The translations under genes and the position numbers were made by a program. A model generated the notes under the pieces. The model did no database searches and was not told the origin of the DNA. It worked only from the letters and a program-made list of their open reading frames with translations. A stretch of 64,000 nt of DNA from positions 1 to 64,000 of the forward strand of contig NZ_MBSS01000011.1 in the NCBI RefSeq assembly GCF_001695855.1, in the 5' to 3' direction. Shown piece by piece: positions 39,184-49,881 of this stretch. How positions within the stretch are numbered: position 1 is the first letter of the stretch; every line of letters begins with the position of its first letter. This DNA comes from Ensifer sp. LC163 (GTDB taxonomy: Bacteria; Pseudomonadota; Alphaproteobacteria; Rhizobiales; Rhizobiaceae).

Positions 39184-39825
39184 TCACTGAGTTCTTCGCG
39201 AAAGATTTGCGATCTCGAGCACAACAGAATCTGGCTCGACAATGCTCGGATGTTTTACCAGATCAAACTCATAGCGGCCAACGGCTTTGTCGATCTCGCG
39301 CTGGTAATCCCGCCCTTTATGGAAGTAGGCGACGGTTTTGCCACCTTCTGCCATCATCCACGGTGACGAATAGTCGAGCAACAGGCTCAGATCAGCCAGC
39401 GCGCGAGCGGAAATGGCGTCACATTTCGGCGCAACGGAGCTCGCATCCTCGATTCGAATCGGATGAACCGATCCGCGCGCGCCGGTTTCCGTCAGCGCTA
39501 CACGCAGAAAGGCGGCCTTCTTGTTGTTACTCTCGATCAGATGCACCCAGCCGTCGGAAAATTCCTGGAGATAGATGGCGGTAATCACGCCGGGAAACCC
39601 ACCGCCGCTGCCGAGATCAACCCAGGTCTTTGGACCCGGAGCCAGTTGCGCCAGTTGCAGGCTATCGACGATATGGCGACGCCACAGATCTTCGAGCGTG
39701 GAGGGGGCGATAAGATTGATAGACTTCGCCCATTTCTGAAACAGTGCAGCGAAGTGCTCAAGCCGTTCATTCGTTTCACGTGAAACACGCAGTCCGTTCA
39801 AGCCAGCGAAAGGACTCGTTTTCAT
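39184..39825 (-). CDS. rsmG: 16S rRNA guanine-N7 methyltransferase
   Basis: A 213-residue SAM-dependent methyltransferase (GidB) that makes m7G527 of 16S rRNA. Motif I is [11 protein letters not shown], followed by [13 protein letters not shown] and [16 protein letters not shown]. The ATG overlaps the mnmG TGA as ATGA, showing translational coupling. A parS site (39772-39787) is encoded in its N-terminal region as RVSRETN. The start at 39825 is chosen because the longer frame begins inside mnmG. Confidence 0.95.
   Translation of the reverse strand: MKTSPFAGLNGLRVSRETNERLEHFAALFQKWAKSINLIAPSTLEDLWRRHIVDSLQLAQLAPGPKTWVDLGSGGGFPGVITAIYLQEFSDGWVHLIESNNKKAAFLRVALTETGARGSVHPIRIEDASSVAPKCDAISARALADLSLLLDYSSPWMMAEGGKTVAYFHKGRDYQREIDKAVGRYEFDLVKHPSIVEPDSVVLEIANLSRRTQ
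39772..39787. promoter_or_regulatory. parS: parS site inside rsmG
   Basis: CGTTTCACGTGAAACA matches parS at 15 of 16 positions; the core GTTTCACGTGAAAC is a perfect 14-bp palindrome. It lies about 0.6 kb upstream of parA. Confidence 0.9.
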
Positions 39826-41705
39826 TGCGCACGCACCTTTTCTTCCCGCTCGACAGAGCGGTTCATTCGTTTCAACCAAGCCAGGATCAACGCGGCCGCA
39901 GCCGGCGTCATCCCATCTACCTTCAATGCCTGCGCCAGGTTTCTCGGCGCCTGCAGCGTCAACTTCTGCTTCAACTCGTTCGATAGACCGGCCAGTGCCG
40001 AAAAGTCAAAATCGGCCGGAATGGCCATCGTCTCTTCGCGGCGTATGCCGGCAATGTCCGACGCCTGACGGTCCATGTAAACGGCATAGACGGCATCGAT
40101 TTCGAGCGCCTCGACCACTGCAGGCGGAATATCGCTCAGCTCCGGCCACAGCGACACCAATGCCCCGATCGTCTGTTCAGGATAGGATAGGATTTCAAAC
40201 GCGGTTCGCCGCTGGCCATCCTGGTTCAGCTTGAGGCCATGCCGGTTGCCCTCTGCCGGCGTCACGGACAGTTGCTTCAGCAGTGCACGACCGTTGTCAA
40301 ACTGCCCCTTCCATTCGGCAAAACGCGTCTGCCGCGCCTCGGTGACACAGCCAATTTCGATTGCCTTCGGCGTCAGCCGGATGTCGGCATTGTCGGCACG
40401 AAGAGACAATCGATATTCGGCGCGCGACGTAAACATGCGATAGGGCTCGGTGATGCCCCGCGAGGTCAAATCATCGACCATCACACCAATATAGGATTCA
40501 GTACGGCTGAAAATAACAGCCTCACGTCCGGTCGCAGCCTTCGCCGCATTCAACCCGGCGACCAGGCCCTGCGCCGCGGCCTCCTCGTAACCGGTCGTGC
40601 CATTGATCTGGCCAGCAAGGAACAGCCCGGGCATCTTACGCACCGCCAGCGTTGCATCAAGCTCCCGCGGATCGACATGGTCATACTCGATCGCGTAGCC
40701 CGGCTGCAGGATCAGCACGTCCTCCAGACCGGGAATGGTCCGGATGAAAGCGTCCTGGACCTCCGCTGGCAAGGACGTCGAGATGCCGTTGGGATAGACG
40801 GTGTCGTCATCCAAGCCTTCCGGCTCGAGGAAGATCTGGTGGCCATCCCGCTCACCGAAGCGAACGATCTTGTCTTCGATCGAAGGGCAATAGCGTGGGC
40901 CAACACCCTCGATCTGGCCGGAATACATTGCCGACTTGCCGATGTTATCGGTAATGATCTTGTGGGTGGCTTCGGTTGTTCGCGTCACACCGCAGTCGAT
41001 CTGCCGGTTGACGATCCGGTCGGTCATGAAGGAGAAGGGCACGGGCTCTTCGTCCGGTCCCTGGCGGCCGACGCGATCCCAGTCGATCGTCTTGCCGTCC
41101 AGCCGCGCCGGCGTCCCGGTCTTCAGCCGGCCCAAGCGAAGACCGTAGCGCGCCAGCGTCGCGGAGAGACCGAGCGATGGTTCTTCGCCGACACGGCCAG
41201 CCGGTATCTTCTGGTCGCCGATATGGATCAATCCTTTCAGGAAGGTTCCGGTTGTGAGCACCACCGCGGTTGCGCCAAAGGACCTACCGTCCTTCATCAC
41301 CACGCCGGCGATCTTGCCGTCCTGCTCGATCAGATCGAAAGCATCGCCTTCAATGACGGTGAGGTTTTCAACCGTCGCAATCTCGCGCTGCATGGCTTCA
41401 CGATAGAGCTTCCGGTCCGCCTGTGTGCGCGGACCACGGACAGCCGGCCCCTTGCGCCGATTGAGCAGGCGAAATTGGATACCGGCCGCGTCGGCGATGC
41501 GTCCCATCAGGCCGTCAAGCGCATCGATTTCGCGGACGAGATGGCCTTTGCCAAGACCACCAATGGCCGGGTTGCAGGACATCACGCCAATCGTCGACGC
41601 CTTGTGGGTGATCAGAGCGGTTCGCGCACCGAGGCGCGCCGAGGCGGCCGCAGCTTCGCAGCCGGCATGACCTCCACCAATGACGATAACGTCAAAATGG
41701 ACCAT
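39822..41705 (-). CDS. mnmG: tRNA uridine-5-carboxymethylaminomethyl synthase, FAD subunit
   Basis: A 627-residue flavoprotein (GidA) acting with MnmE to add the carboxymethylaminomethyl group to U34 of certain tRNAs. The FAD-binding motif [10 protein letters not shown] is near residue 11, followed by [23 protein letters not shown], and a C-terminal MnmE-interaction domain ends in a helical tail. GGAG lies nine bases before ATG 41705, which sets the start over the ATG at 41723. Upstream is mnmE (95-base gap) with a parS site between them; downstream rsmG overlaps by four bases. Confidence 0.96.
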   Translation of the reverse strand: MVHFDVIVIGGGHAGCEAAAASARLGARTALITHKASTIGVMSCNPAIGGLGKGHLVREIDALDGLMGRIADAAGIQFRLLNRRKGPAVRGPRTQADRKLYREAMQREIATVENLTVIEGDAFDLIEQDGKIAGVVMKDGRSFGATAVVLTTGTFLKGLIHIGDQKIPAGRVGEEPSLGLSATLARYGLRLGRLKTGTPARLDGKTIDWDRVGRQGPDEEPVPFSFMTDRIVNRQIDCGVTRTTEATHKIITDNIGKSAMYSGQIEGVGPRYCPSIEDKIVRFGERDGHQIFLEPEGLDDDTVYPNGISTSLPAEVQDAFIRTIPGLEDVLILQPGYAIEYDHVDPRELDATLAVRKMPGLFLAGQINGTTGYEEAAAQGLVAGLNAAKAATGREAVIFSRTESYIGVMVDDLTSRGITEPYRMFTSRAEYRLSLRADNADIRLTPKAIEIGCVTEARQTRFAEWKGQFDNGRALLKQLSVTPAEGNRHGLKLNQDGQRRTAFEILSYPEQTIGALVSLWPELSDIPPAVVEALEIDAVYAVYMDRQASDIAGIRREETMAIPADFDFSALAGLSNELKQKLTLQAPRNLAQALKVDGMTPAAAALILAWLKRMNRSVEREEKVRAQ

Positions 41706-41743
41706 TTCTCTATCTCCGATCACAACGCATTCCGGCTTCGAAT

Positions 41744-41759
41744 CGTTTCACGTGAAACG
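41744..41759. promoter_or_regulatory. parS: parS site between mnmE and mnmG
   Basis: CGTTTCACGTGAAACG has the complete 14-bp palindromic core GTTTCACGTGAAAC. It lies 38 bases upstream of mnmG. Confidence 0.88.
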
Positions 41760-41800
41760 CTTCGCATGACTCGCTAGCGTTGTATTGTTTTAGTCGAACA

Positions 41801-43126
41801 TCATTTACCGATACAGAATTCGGAAAATATCACATCCAGCAGGTTTTCAACATCCACGCGTCCGGTGATCCGCCCGATGGCATCGCCCGCGACGCGAAGC
41901 AGCTCAGCTTGTATGTCCAGCCCGTTCTGATTTCGACTCAGACTTTCCGAGAGCGCGGCAGTCGCTTGGCGCAAACAATCCACATGTCTGCGCCTCGAGG
42001 GAATAGAAAGCGCAGTAACGCCAGATAAATCAGGGAGATAACCCGATATCGCGTTCAAGAGCTGATCCATGCCGGCGCCGGTCTTTGTCGAAATAGAGAC
42101 GTCAGCGCCAGCATTGGCATCGCAATCGGCACGGTCCGTCTTGGTTGCAACCCTCAAGACCGGCACGTCCATCAGACCAAGGTCATCCAGGGTGTTAAAG
42201 CCCGCCCTGCTTTCGGAGAGAAGCAGCACCAGGTCGGCGCTGGCGATCACGTCGCGCGCGCGGCGTATGCCTTCGCGTTCCACCGTTTCGTCGGTCTGCC
42301 GCAGGCCGGCAGTATCGAACAACTTGACGGAGAATCCGGCTAATGAAAGGTCAACGGATAGGACATCGCGGGTGGTGCCAGCGATCTCCGTCACGATCGC
42401 GATATCACGCTTTGCCAGAGCATTGAGCAGGCTGGACTTGCCGGCGTTGGGCTCACCGGCGATGACGATCTTGAGACCATCCCGAATGATCTCACCAATC
42501 GGCGCCTGCGCGATATGCGCGTCGATCTCCTGGCGCAGCAGTTCCATGTCTTTCCAGATCCGATCGCTGACCGAGCCGGGAACGTCGTCCTCATCGGCGA
42601 AATCGAGCTCCGCCTCGATCATCGCACGGGCGTGCGTCAGACGTTTGGCCCAATCGTCGTAGACCTTTGACTGGCCGCCGGCCGAATGCTCCCGCGCCAG
42701 ACGACGCTGCATCTCCGTCTCGGCGACGATCAGGTCCGACAGCCCCTCTATCTCGACGAGATCCATCTTGCCGTTCTGAAACGCCCGCCGTGAAAACTCC
42801 CCGGCCTCAGCATGGCGCAAGCCGTCGAAGCCTGACAGCTCGCCCAACAGTGTTTGAACGACGGCGCGACCACCATGGACCTGCAGTTCAGCGCAGTCTT
42901 CGCCGGTAAACGAGGCAGGGCCGCGGAAGTAAATGACCAGGCCGCTGTCAATCGTGAAACCGTTGCGGGAACGAATCGGTTTCAACGACGCGATGCGTTG
43001 TTCGGGAACAGCGCCGCACAATGCGGCGAGAACAGCGGTAGTTTCTGATCCGCTGATGCGAATTACCGCCACGCCCGCCGGCAATGCCCCGCTGGATAGC
43101 GCATATATAGTATCCGCCGATGGCAT
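41801..43126 (-). CDS. mnmE: tRNA modification GTPase MnmE
   Basis: A 441-residue GTPase (TrmE). The N-terminal THF-binding domain contains RISGSETTAVLAAL and CAELQVHGGRAVVQTLL; the G domain in the centre has GEPNAGKSSLLNAL (G1), DTAGLRQT (G3) and TKTD (G4). It ends in the conserved cysteine motif FCIGK. It works with MnmG on wobble-uridine tRNAs. AGGTGA lies five bases before the ATG. This is the first gene of the leftward mnmE-to-parB series. Confidence 0.96.
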   Translation of the reverse strand: MPSADTIYALSSGALPAGVAVIRISGSETTAVLAALCGAVPEQRIASLKPIRSRNGFTIDSGLVIYFRGPASFTGEDCAELQVHGGRAVVQTLLGELSGFDGLRHAEAGEFSRRAFQNGKMDLVEIEGLSDLIVAETEMQRRLAREHSAGGQSKVYDDWAKRLTHARAMIEAELDFADEDDVPGSVSDRIWKDMELLRQEIDAHIAQAPIGEIIRDGLKIVIAGEPNAGKSSLLNALAKRDIAIVTEIAGTTRDVLSVDLSLAGFSVKLFDTAGLRQTDETVEREGIRRARDVIASADLVLLLSESRAGFNTLDDLGLMDVPVLRVATKTDRADCDANAGADVSISTKTGAGMDQLLNAISGYLPDLSGVTALSIPSRRRHVDCLRQATAALSESLSRNQNGLDIQAELLRVAGDAIGRITGRVDVENLLDVIFSEFCIGK

Positions 43127-43323
43127 CGTTTCACCTGAGATCCAATGAGGTTGTCCGCTCTACGCGCCCGGAACAAGGTTCAAGCGGGTTTGTCGCTCCT
43201 CATTTGGATTACAGGATGAAACGCGGTGGTCAGCGTCTCCGGCAGTCCAGAGGTGTCGAACGGTTGGGAGCTTATGACGAATAGTCGGGAAAAGATCAAG
43301 CCTGGGCCGTAGGTCGCCGCCCG

Positions 43324-43339
43324 TGTTTCACGTGAATCA
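43324..43339. promoter_or_regulatory. parS: parS site between mnmE and rho
   Basis: TGTTTCACGTGAATCA matches parS at 15 of 16 positions. It lies about 3.4 kb from oriC, in non-coding DNA. Confidence 0.85.
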
Positions 43340-43488
43340 CCGCACTGGCTCGTCCGGCTTGGACTTCAAATGCCCAAAAATCATTGCGATAGCGAATCGA
43401 ATGGCGATCCGACCGGGTCTATCGCATATGACTCCGGCTAAATAATTCGGCTTGAAAAAGCCAAAATAGTCGCGCGTCGAGAAACAAA

Positions 43489-43518
43489 GAGACCGGGCAA
43501 GAAAACTTGCCCGGTCTC
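43489..43518 (-). terminator. Terminator of rho
   Basis: A perfect 13-bp stem, GAGACCGGGCAAG with CTTGCCCGGTCTC, around four bases. On the minus strand it is followed by TTTGTTTC. It lies 27 bases past the rho stop. Confidence 0.85.
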
Positions 43519-43544
43519 AATTACGACATCGGAATTCGGCCGTA

Positions 43545-44810
43545 TCAGGTGTTCATCGAGTCGAAGAAGTCGCCGTTGTTCTTCGTCTGCTTCAGCTTGT
43601 CGATCAGGAACTCGATCGCATCCGTGGTGCCCATCGGCGCCAGAATCCGGCGAAGGACGAAGATCTTCTGGAGATCCTGGCGCGGAACGAGCAGGTCTTC
43701 CTTACGCGTACCGGACTTGAGAATGTCCATCGCCGGGAAGATGCGCTTGTCGGCGACCTTGCGGTCGAGCACGATTTCGGAGTTGCCGGTACCCTTGAAC
43801 TCTTCGAAGATGACTTCGTCCATGCGGCTGCCGGTATCGATCAGCGCCGTGGCGATGATGGTCAAGGAACCGCCTTCTTCGATGTTACGGGCGGCACCGA
43901 AGAAGCGCTTTGGCCTCTGCAGGGCGTTGGCGTCGACACCACCGGTCAGAACCTTGCCGGATGACGGCACAACGGTGTTGTAGGCGCGACCGAGACGGGT
44001 GATGGAGTCGAGCAGGATGACGACGTCGCGGCCGTGTTCGACCAGGCGCTTCGCCTTTTCGATCACCATTTCGGCGACCTGGACGTGGCGCGTCGCCGGC
44101 TCGTCGAAGGTGGAGGAAACCACTTCGCCCTTCACCGAGCGCTGCATGTCGGTAACTTCTTCCGGCCGTTCGTCGATCAACAGAACGATCAAGTAGCATT
44201 CCGGGTGGTTTGCGGTAATCGAGTGGGCGATGTTCTGCAGCAGAACCGTCTTACCGGTGCGCGGCGGAGCAACGATCAGACCACGCTGGCCCTTGCCGAG
44301 CGGAGCGACCAGGTCGATCACGCGGGCAGAAAGGTCCTTCGACGTCGGGACCTCGAGTTCCATCTTGAAGCGCTCGTTCGGATAGAGCGGCGTCAGGTTG
44401 TCGAAGTGAACCTTGTGACGGATCTTTTCCGGATCGTCGAAATTGATGGTGTTGACCTTGAGAAGCGCGAAGTAGCGTTCTCCTTCCTTCGGCCCGCGGA
44501 TCGGTCCCTCGACCGTGTCGCCGGTCTTCAGCGAGAAGCGGCGGATCTGGGAGGGCGAGATGTAGATATCGTCCGGACCGGGCAGGTAGTTGGCATTGGC
44601 AGAGCGCAGAAAGCCGAATCCGTCCTGCAGAACCTCGACGACGCCTTCACCGATGATTTCGATATCCTGGGCGGCGAGCATCTTGAGGATTGCGAACATC
44701 AACTCCTGCTTGCGCATGGTGCTCGCGTTTTCCACCTCGAGCTCTTCGGCAAAGGCCAGGAGATCGGTCGGCGTCTTGTTCTTAAGTTCTTGTAGCTTCA
44801 TTTCAGCCAT
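43545..44810 (-). CDS. rho: Transcription termination factor Rho
   Basis: A 421-residue hexameric RNA-dependent ATPase. The N-terminal RNA-binding domain has [17 protein letters not shown] and [28 protein letters not shown], and the ATPase core has [17 protein letters not shown] (Walker A), [16 protein letters not shown] (Walker B) and arginine-rich patches. The start [10 protein letters not shown] at 44810 is typical of rhizobial Rho; the upstream extension to 44900 is not conserved. The hemE-hemJ-rho order runs leftward from oriC. Confidence 0.96.
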   Translation of the reverse strand: MAEMKLQELKNKTPTDLLAFAEELEVENASTMRKQELMFAILKMLAAQDIEIIGEGVVEVLQDGFGFLRSANANYLPGPDDIYISPSQIRRFSLKTGDTVEGPIRGPKEGERYFALLKVNTINFDDPEKIRHKVHFDNLTPLYPNERFKMELEVPTSKDLSARVIDLVAPLGKGQRGLIVAPPRTGKTVLLQNIAHSITANHPECYLIVLLIDERPEEVTDMQRSVKGEVVSSTFDEPATRHVQVAEMVIEKAKRLVEHGRDVVILLDSITRLGRAYNTVVPSSGKVLTGGVDANALQRPKRFFGAARNIEEGGSLTIIATALIDTGSRMDEVIFEEFKGTGNSEIVLDRKVADKRIFPAMDILKSGTRKEDLLVPRQDLQKIFVLRRILAPMGTTDAIEFLIDKLKQTKNNGDFFDSMNT

Positions 44811-44930
44811 GAAGGATCCATGTTTCGTATGGGAATGGAGAGACGGCGTGTTTTCTGAAGGGAGCTGCGGCAGGAAGGGGCAGGCTCTGGTCTTTGTCAC
44901 AAGCCATGAAGAGGAGATGGCAGAAAATAG

Positions 44931-44946
44931 CGATTCACGTGAAACG
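44931..44946. promoter_or_regulatory. parS: parS-like site upstream of rho
   Basis: CGATTCACGTGAAACG matches parS at 13 of 16 positions. It is in the short hemJ-rho intergenic region, about 1.8 kb from oriC. Confidence 0.6.
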
Positions 44947-45002
44947 CCGCAAGGGGCTGTCGAAAATTAGCGACAACTATTACAAATCGCAATCGATAAA
45001 GT

Positions 45003-45542
45003 TCAAAACGGCTTCACCACCACCATGATGACGATGAGGATCATCAGCAGCGTCGGTGCCTCGTTCATCAGCCGCCAGTAGCGCGCGGTGCGGCGATTTT
45101 CATCCCGCTGGAACGCCCGCACCGCCCGACTGAAGCGCACGTGCACCACCGTCAGCAGCACAACGAACAGGAGCTTGGCGTGAAGCCAGCCGCCCTGGAA
45201 GCCATAAACGCTCCAGGCGAGATAAAGCCCGAGCACCCAGGAAATCATCATTGCCGGGTTCATGATGACCTTCAGCAAACGCTGTTCCATCATCTTGAAG
45301 GTTTCGGACTGTTCAGAGCCCGGAGCCGCGTCGGTGTGGTAGATGAACAGCCGCGGCATGTAGAGCAGCGCCGCCATCCACGACATCACCGCGATCACGT
45401 GAAGCGCCTTGATCCAGAGATAGAGGCTCTCCGGCTGCCAGACGAAAAGCCCGACGAGCAGTGCGGCAAAACCGCCAAGCGCAATCATCGCTCTGAGCCG
45501 CGCCCGGTTACCCGGCCCACTATCCGTCTGGCGTTCACCCAT
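45003..45542 (-). CDS. hemJ: Protoporphyrinogen oxidase HemJ
   Basis: A 179-residue membrane protein with four to five hydrophobic helices and a conserved histidine in the ALHVIAVMSWMAALLYMPR segment. It carries out the HemG/HemY-equivalent oxidation of protoporphyrinogen in many bacteria. Its start overlaps the hemE stop by one base (TGATG). Having hemE and hemJ adjacent places two late heme enzymes together beside the origin. Confidence 0.93.
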   Translation of the reverse strand: MGERQTDSGPGNRARLRAMIALGGFAALLVGLFVWQPESLYLWIKALHVIAVMSWMAALLYMPRLFIYHTDAAPGSEQSETFKMMEQRLLKVIMNPAMMISWVLGLYLAWSVYGFQGGWLHAKLLFVVLLTVVHVRFSRAVRAFQRDENRRTARYWRLMNEAPTLLMILIVIMVVVKPF

Positions 45543-46573
45543 CAGCGTGCTCCGCGAACCCGTGCGACCAGCGCCGAGACGTTCGCCGGATCGGCCTGCG
45601 GCGTGATCCCGTGTCCGAGGTTGAAGATCAGCGGCCCGTTGCCGAGCGCATCAAGAATACGATCGATACCTTGTTCCAGGGCGACACCACCGGAGACGAC
45701 CCGCATCGGGTCGAGATTGCCCTGCACCGGCCCGTCCTTCTGCAAATCGACCGCGAAGGACAGCGGCACGGTCCAATCGAGGCCGATGGCGTCCGCACCC
45801 GTTTTCTGGCGATAATGCTTCAGGAGAAGCCCTACGCCCTTGGCAAACGCGATGATCTTCGCCTGCGGCCGTCGCGCCCGCACCGATGCGATCATTCGGG
45901 CGACGGGCCTGACCGCAAATCGTTCGAATTCCTCTTCGCCGAGAACACCAGCCCAGGAGTCGAAAATCTGCACGGCGTCGGCGCCCGCATCGATCTGCTC
46001 GACCAGATAGTCGGCCGACACATCGGCAAGAAACGTCAAAAGCCGTTCGAAGGCTTCCGGGTTTTTGTAGGCGAACAGTCGGGCAGGGGCCTGGTCCGGT
46101 GTTCCCTGGCCGGCGATCATGTAGGTGGCGACCGTCCAGGGCGCACCGCAAAACCCGAGTAGCGTCGTTTCCGTCGGAAGCTCTCCCCGCAAACGCGACA
46201 CCGTCTCGAAGACCGGTTTCAGATGATTGGAGATACCGTCCGCCTTCAGAGCATTGATGCCGTCGACGTCGATCGGATCCATTCTCGGCCCATGGCCTTC
46301 CTCGAAACGAACGTTGCGCTTCAGCGCGTCCGGGATCACCAGGATATCGGAAAACAGAATAGCTGCGTCAAAAGCATAGCGACGGATCGGTTGCAGCGTC
46401 ACTTCGACGGCAAGATCGGGCGTGTAGCAGAGATCGAGGAAGCTCCCGGCGGCGGCCCGCGTCGCTCGATATTCCGGAAGGTACCGGCCGGCCTGGCGCA
46501 TCAGCCAGACGGGAGGCGGACTGACCGTCTTCCCATCCAAAACCTCCAGAACTTTCCTTCGTGTCTCGGCCAC
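45542..46573 (-). CDS. hemE: Uroporphyrinogen decarboxylase
   Basis: A 343-residue enzyme converting uroporphyrinogen III to coproporphyrinogen III. Diagnostic patches are [17 protein letters not shown] near the N-terminus, [24 protein letters not shown] and [11 protein letters not shown] at 46573 is chosen as start: GGGAGA lies eight bases upstream and it gives the usual length; a TTG-initiated extension to 46600 is unlikely. Its promoter lies in the oriC region. Confidence 0.95.
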   Translation of the reverse strand: MAETRRKVLEVLDGKTVSPPPVWLMRQAGRYLPEYRATRAAAGSFLDLCYTPDLAVEVTLQPIRRYAFDAAILFSDILVIPDALKRNVRFEEGHGPRMDPIDVDGINALKADGISNHLKPVFETVSRLRGELPTETTLLGFCGAPWTVATYMIAGQGTPDQAPARLFAYKNPEAFERLLTFLADVSADYLVEQIDAGADAVQIFDSWAGVLGEEEFERFAVRPVARMIASVRARRPQAKIIAFAKGVGLLLKHYRQKTGADAIGLDWTVPLSFAVDLQKDGPVQGNLDPMRVVSGGVALEQGIDRILDALGNGPLIFNLGHGITPQADPANVSALVARVRGAR

Positions 46574-46979
46574 AGATGGTCTCTCCCAATATAAAATCAA
46601 AGATATTTAGACTCTTTCTATTTCTTAGAGTCGGTGGGTATCAAGGATTAAAAGATCGCCACAGTTCATCCACGGCTGCCCGATCGGATCGATCCGGGCG
46701 GGAGGCAAAGCGGCGCCCTTGGCCGCATTCCGTGGATAAGTGCAAAATTTCAATTTAAATCAGAGGATTGCCAGCTCCGGAAGAAAGCGAATTGCTGTGG
46801 ACAACGAGTCGAAACACGTGACACTTTGTCATCGCCGTGAGTCTTGTCCACATGCTCCGCGAAGCTTTCTTCGGCGTTGCGCCAATTGTGAATAAGTCGG
46901 CGGTTTTCCCGTTGCCTGGCGCGCCGCGGCGCCGTCAGCCATTTTTATCCCGGTTTATCAACAGCACCCGGAGAATTGC
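46574..46979. other. oriC: Chromosomal replication origin (oriC)
   Basis: A non-coding region of about 400 bases between divergent hemE and the DUF299 gene, the known site of the chromosomal origin in related alphaproteobacteria. It holds six DnaA-box-like 9-mers: 46666-46674, 46731-46739, 46796-46804, 46844-46852, 46887-46895 and 46955-46963. Five match TTATCCACA at 8 of 9, and the first at 7. AT-rich stretches lie at about 46590-46660 and 46741-46770. Four GANTC sites occur at 46610, 46628, 46806 and 46839. ParAB and parS lie nearby. Origin status is inferred, not measured. Confidence 0.9.
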
Positions 46980-47801
46980 GTGGAGAACAAGAAAAACTAC
47001 TTCCACCTGCATCTGATCTCCGATTCGACGGGAGAGACCTTGATCGCGGCGGGGCGTGCGGCGGCGGCGCAATTCCAGGCGTCGCATGCGCTTGAACATG
47101 TCTATCCGCTGATCAGGAATCGCCGGCAGCTGCTGCAGGTTCTCGACGCCATCGATGGAGCCCCCGGCATCGTCCTTTACACGATCGTCGATCGCGAACT
47201 GGCCGACATCATCGACCAGCGCTGCCGCGAGATGGGCGTGCCGTGCGTCTCGGTTCTCGATCCGATCATCGAACTGTTCCAGTCCTATCTCGGTTCGCCG
47301 TCGCGACGCCGCTCCGGCGCGCAGCACGTGATGGACGCCGACTATTTCGCCCGCATCGACGCGTTGAATTTCACCATGGACCATGACGACGGTCAGCTGC
47401 CGGCCGATTTTGATGACGCCGATGTGGTGTTGATCGGCATCAGCCGTACATCGAAGACGCCGACATCGATCTATCTCGCCAACCGAGGCATCAAGACGGC
47501 CAATATTCCGATCGTCCCCGGCGTGCCGCTGCCCGACCGGCTGATGAAGGCAACCAAGCCTTTGGTCGTCGGCCTGATTGCGACTGCCGATCGCATTTCC
47601 CAGGTCCGCCAGCATCGGGTGCTCGGCACCACCCAAGGCTTTCACGGTGATCAATATACGGATAGGGCGGCGATCGCCGAGGAGCTGAAATATGCCCGCG
47701 CGCTCTGCGCGCGCAACAACTGGCCGATCATCGACGTCACCCGCCGCTCGATCGAGGAAACCGCCGCCGCAATTGTTGCCCTGCGCCCGCGGCTGCGATA
47801 G
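46980..47801 (+). CDS. PPDK/PEP synthase regulatory protein (DUF299)
   Basis: A protein of 273 residues with the P-loop-like motif [11 protein letters not shown] (about residues 152-162) and N-terminal [13 protein letters not shown]. This family consists of bifunctional kinase/pyrophosphorylases that switch pyruvate phosphate dikinase or PEP synthase through threonine phosphorylation. GTG at 46980 is used, with GGAGA five bases upstream. It starts the rightward gene run, divergent from hemE across oriC; in alphaproteobacteria this pair flanks the origin. Confidence 0.92.
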   Translation: MENKKNYFHLHLISDSTGETLIAAGRAAAAQFQASHALEHVYPLIRNRRQLLQVLDAIDGAPGIVLYTIVDRELADIIDQRCREMGVPCVSVLDPIIELFQSYLGSPSRRRSGAQHVMDADYFARIDALNFTMDHDDGQLPADFDDADVVLIGISRTSKTPTSIYLANRGIKTANIPIVPGVPLPDRLMKATKPLVVGLIATADRISQVRQHRVLGTTQGFHGDQYTDRAAIAEELKYARALCARNNWPIIDVTRRSIEETAAAIVALRPRLR

Positions 47802-47829
47802 AGCGAATCCGAACAATTCGGGAACTTCG

Positions 47830-48432
47830 ATGATGACACCTTCACTCGTCCTGGCTTCAGCAAGCCCGTTCCGTCGTGCGCTTCTGGAAAATGCCGGGTT
47901 GGTGTTTACGGCGCGCGCCGCCGAGATCGACGAGCGCGCGCTTGAAAAGCCGCTCGAAGAAGAAGGTGCCGCTCCTGAAGACGTGGCGGTGAGGCTTGCC
48001 GAAGCCAAGGCAAGAGATGTCGCCAGGTACTTTCCCGAGGCCCTGGTGATCGGCTCCGACCAGACCATGTCCCTGGGACAGCGGGTCTATCACAAGCCGA
48101 AGGACATGGCGGAAGCCGGACAACATCTCTTGTCGCTCGCCGGCAAGACCCATCGCCTGAACAGCGCGATCGTTCTCGCGCGCGGCGATGAGATCCTCTG
48201 GCGCCACGTCTCGTCGGCACATATGTCGGTGCGTACGCTGACAGCGGAATTTGTCGATCGCCATCTGCAGCGCGTCGGGAGCAAGGCCTTGTCCAGCGTC
48301 GGCGCCTACCAGCTGGAGGGCGAGGGCATCCAGCTGTTCGAAAAGATCGAGGGTGACTATTTCACCATCCTCGGCCTTCCGATGCTGCCGCTGCTCGCAA
48401 AACTTCGGGAATTGGGAACGATCGATGCGTGA
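47830..48432 (+). CDS. maf: Maf-family nucleotide pyrophosphatase
   Basis: A 200-residue house-cleaning enzyme that hydrolyses non-canonical nucleoside triphosphates. Conserved features are [27 protein letters not shown] with the catalytic aspartate, [20 protein letters not shown], and [21 protein letters not shown]. The start is ATG 47830 (ATG 47833 follows). Its stop overlaps the aroE start by eight bases, and a parS site spans this junction. Confidence 0.9.
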   Translation: MMTPSLVLASASPFRRALLENAGLVFTARAAEIDERALEKPLEEEGAAPEDVAVRLAEAKARDVARYFPEALVIGSDQTMSLGQRVYHKPKDMAEAGQHLLSLAGKTHRLNSAIVLARGDEILWRHVSSAHMSVRTLTAEFVDRHLQRVGSKALSSVGAYQLEGEGIQLFEKIEGDYFTILGLPMLPLLAKLRELGTIDA

Positions 48433-49285
48433 TTCACGTGAAACATTTGTTAACCACGCCTTCGTCACCGGCTATCCGATCAAGCATTCCAGGTCGCCGT
48501 TGATCCACGGCTATTGGCTGAAACAGCTCGGGATAGAGGGCAGCTACCGCGCGCACGAGGTAAAGCCGGAAGACTTTTCCGCCTTCGTCGCCGAGTTGAA
48601 ACAAGGCACTTCAGGCTTTTGCGGCGGCAACGTCACCATCCCGCACAAGGAAGTTGCCCATCGGCTGGCGGACCGCCCGGATGATCTCTGTCTGGAACTC
48701 GGCGCTGCCAATACGCTTTGGATCGAAGCCGGCGACGTTCACGCCACGAACACCGATGGCCGAGGGTTCGTCGCCAATCTTGACGAGCGCGCAGCCGGCT
48801 GGAACCAATGTTCGACTGCGGTCGTGCTCGGCGCCGGCGGCGCCAGCCGCGCCGTCATCCAGGCCGTGCGTGACCGGGGCATCAAGACGATCCATGTCGT
48901 CAACCGCACGGTGGCAAGGGCTGAGGAATTGGCCGACCGTTTTGGATCGGCCGTGCAAGCGCATCCGATGGAGGCACTGAGCGAAGTGATGACGGGCGCC
49001 GGCCTCTTCATCAACACCACGTCTCTCGGCATGGATGGCCAGGACGCGCCGCAGATCGATTTCACCGTCATGGCTCGGGATGCCGTGGTGACCGACATCG
49101 TCTACGTCCCGTTGAAGACACCTTTGCTTCGCCAGGCGGAGGAGCAGGGTTTTACCATTGTCGACGGTCTCGGCATGTTGCTGCACCAGGCCGTACCCGG
49201 TTTCGAGCTCTGGTTCGGTCTCCGGCCCGTCGTCGACGCCACACTTCGACAACTCGTCATCGATGACATGGGATCGCACGCATGA
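48425..49285 (+). CDS. aroE: Shikimate dehydrogenase
   Basis: A 286-residue NADP-dependent enzyme of aromatic amino acid synthesis (3-dehydroshikimate to shikimate). The substrate domain has [15 protein letters not shown] and [10 protein letters not shown]; the nucleotide fold has [13 protein letters not shown] and the motif [10 protein letters not shown]. The ATG at 48425 overlaps maf by eight bases; the first codons (MRDSRET) encode the parS site 48430-48445. Its stop overlaps coaE as ATGA. Confidence 0.95.
   Translation: MRDSRETFVNHAFVTGYPIKHSRSPLIHGYWLKQLGIEGSYRAHEVKPEDFSAFVAELKQGTSGFCGGNVTIPHKEVAHRLADRPDDLCLELGAANTLWIEAGDVHATNTDGRGFVANLDERAAGWNQCSTAVVLGAGGASRAVIQAVRDRGIKTIHVVNRTVARAEELADRFGSAVQAHPMEALSEVMTGAGLFINTTSLGMDGQDAPQIDFTVMARDAVVTDIVYVPLKTPLLRQAEEQGFTIVDGLGMLLHQAVPGFELWFGLRPVVDATLRQLVIDDMGSHA
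48430..48445. promoter_or_regulatory. parS: parS site at the maf/aroE junction
   Basis: TGATTCACGTGAAACA matches parS at 15 of 16 positions. It contains the maf stop and the aroE codons for DSRET. About 1.5 kb right of oriC. Confidence 0.87.
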
Positions 49286-49881
49286 TGATTGTCGGCCTGA
49301 CCGGATCGATCGCCATGGGCAAGTCGACGACCGCGCAGATGTTCCGCGAGTTCGGCGTGCCGGTCAACGATGCCGATGAAGTGGTGCACGCGCTTTATCG
49401 CGGCGAAGCCGTCGCGCCTGTTGAGGCCGCATTCCCGGGGACTGTCAGGGAAGGGGCGATCGATCGGGCCGAACTGTCCCGGCAGTTGCTGGCAGCACCC
49501 GAAAGGCTGCGCGAGCTCGAAAGCATCGTGCATCCGCTCGTTGGCCGGAAAGAGCGCGAGTTCCTCGACAAGAATGCCGCGGCCAACGCGGCCTTCGTCG
49601 TGCTCGATATTCCGTTGCTGTTTGAAACGGGCGCCGAGGCGCGTGTCGATCGGGTGGTGGTCGTTAGCTGCGCACCCGACATTCAAAGAGAACGGGCGAT
49701 GAAACGCCCCGGCATGACCGAAGAGAAATTTGCCATGATCCTGGCGCGTCAGGTGCCGGACAGTCAGAAGCGTGAACGCGCCGACTACATCGTCGATACC
49801 AGCGACAGCTTCGATAACACACGCCAACAGGTGAGGGCGATCGTCGACGATCTCACCCAAAATGGAGCGCCCGATGCGTGA
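49282..49881 (+). CDS. coaE: Dephospho-CoA kinase
   Basis: A 199-residue P-loop kinase, last step of coenzyme A synthesis. The P-loop is [22 protein letters not shown] and HPLV follow. It overlaps aroE (ATGA) and dnaQ (eight bases), so maf-aroE-coaE-dnaQ form one tightly packed operon. Confidence 0.95.
   Translation: MMIVGLTGSIAMGKSTTAQMFREFGVPVNDADEVVHALYRGEAVAPVEAAFPGTVREGAIDRAELSRQLLAAPERLRELESIVHPLVGRKEREFLDKNAAANAAFVVLDIPLLFETGAEARVDRVVVVSCAPDIQRERAMKRPGMTEEKFAMILARQVPDSQKRERADYIVDTSDSFDNTRQQVRAIVDDLTQNGAPDA

Larger units (their letters stand above)
43127..43544. other. Intergenic region between mnmE and rho
   Basis: It holds the rho terminator (43489-43518), a parS site (43324-43339), and presumably the mnmE promoter. 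No open frame here looks coding. Confidence 0.6.

Noticed and set aside
40239-41777. Plus-strand 512-residue frame opposite mnmG
   Set aside because: Antisense shadow, no conserved domain.
46935-48068. Minus-strand 377-residue frame across the DUF299 and maf genes
   Set aside because: Runs antisense to two clear genes and has no start signal or domain.
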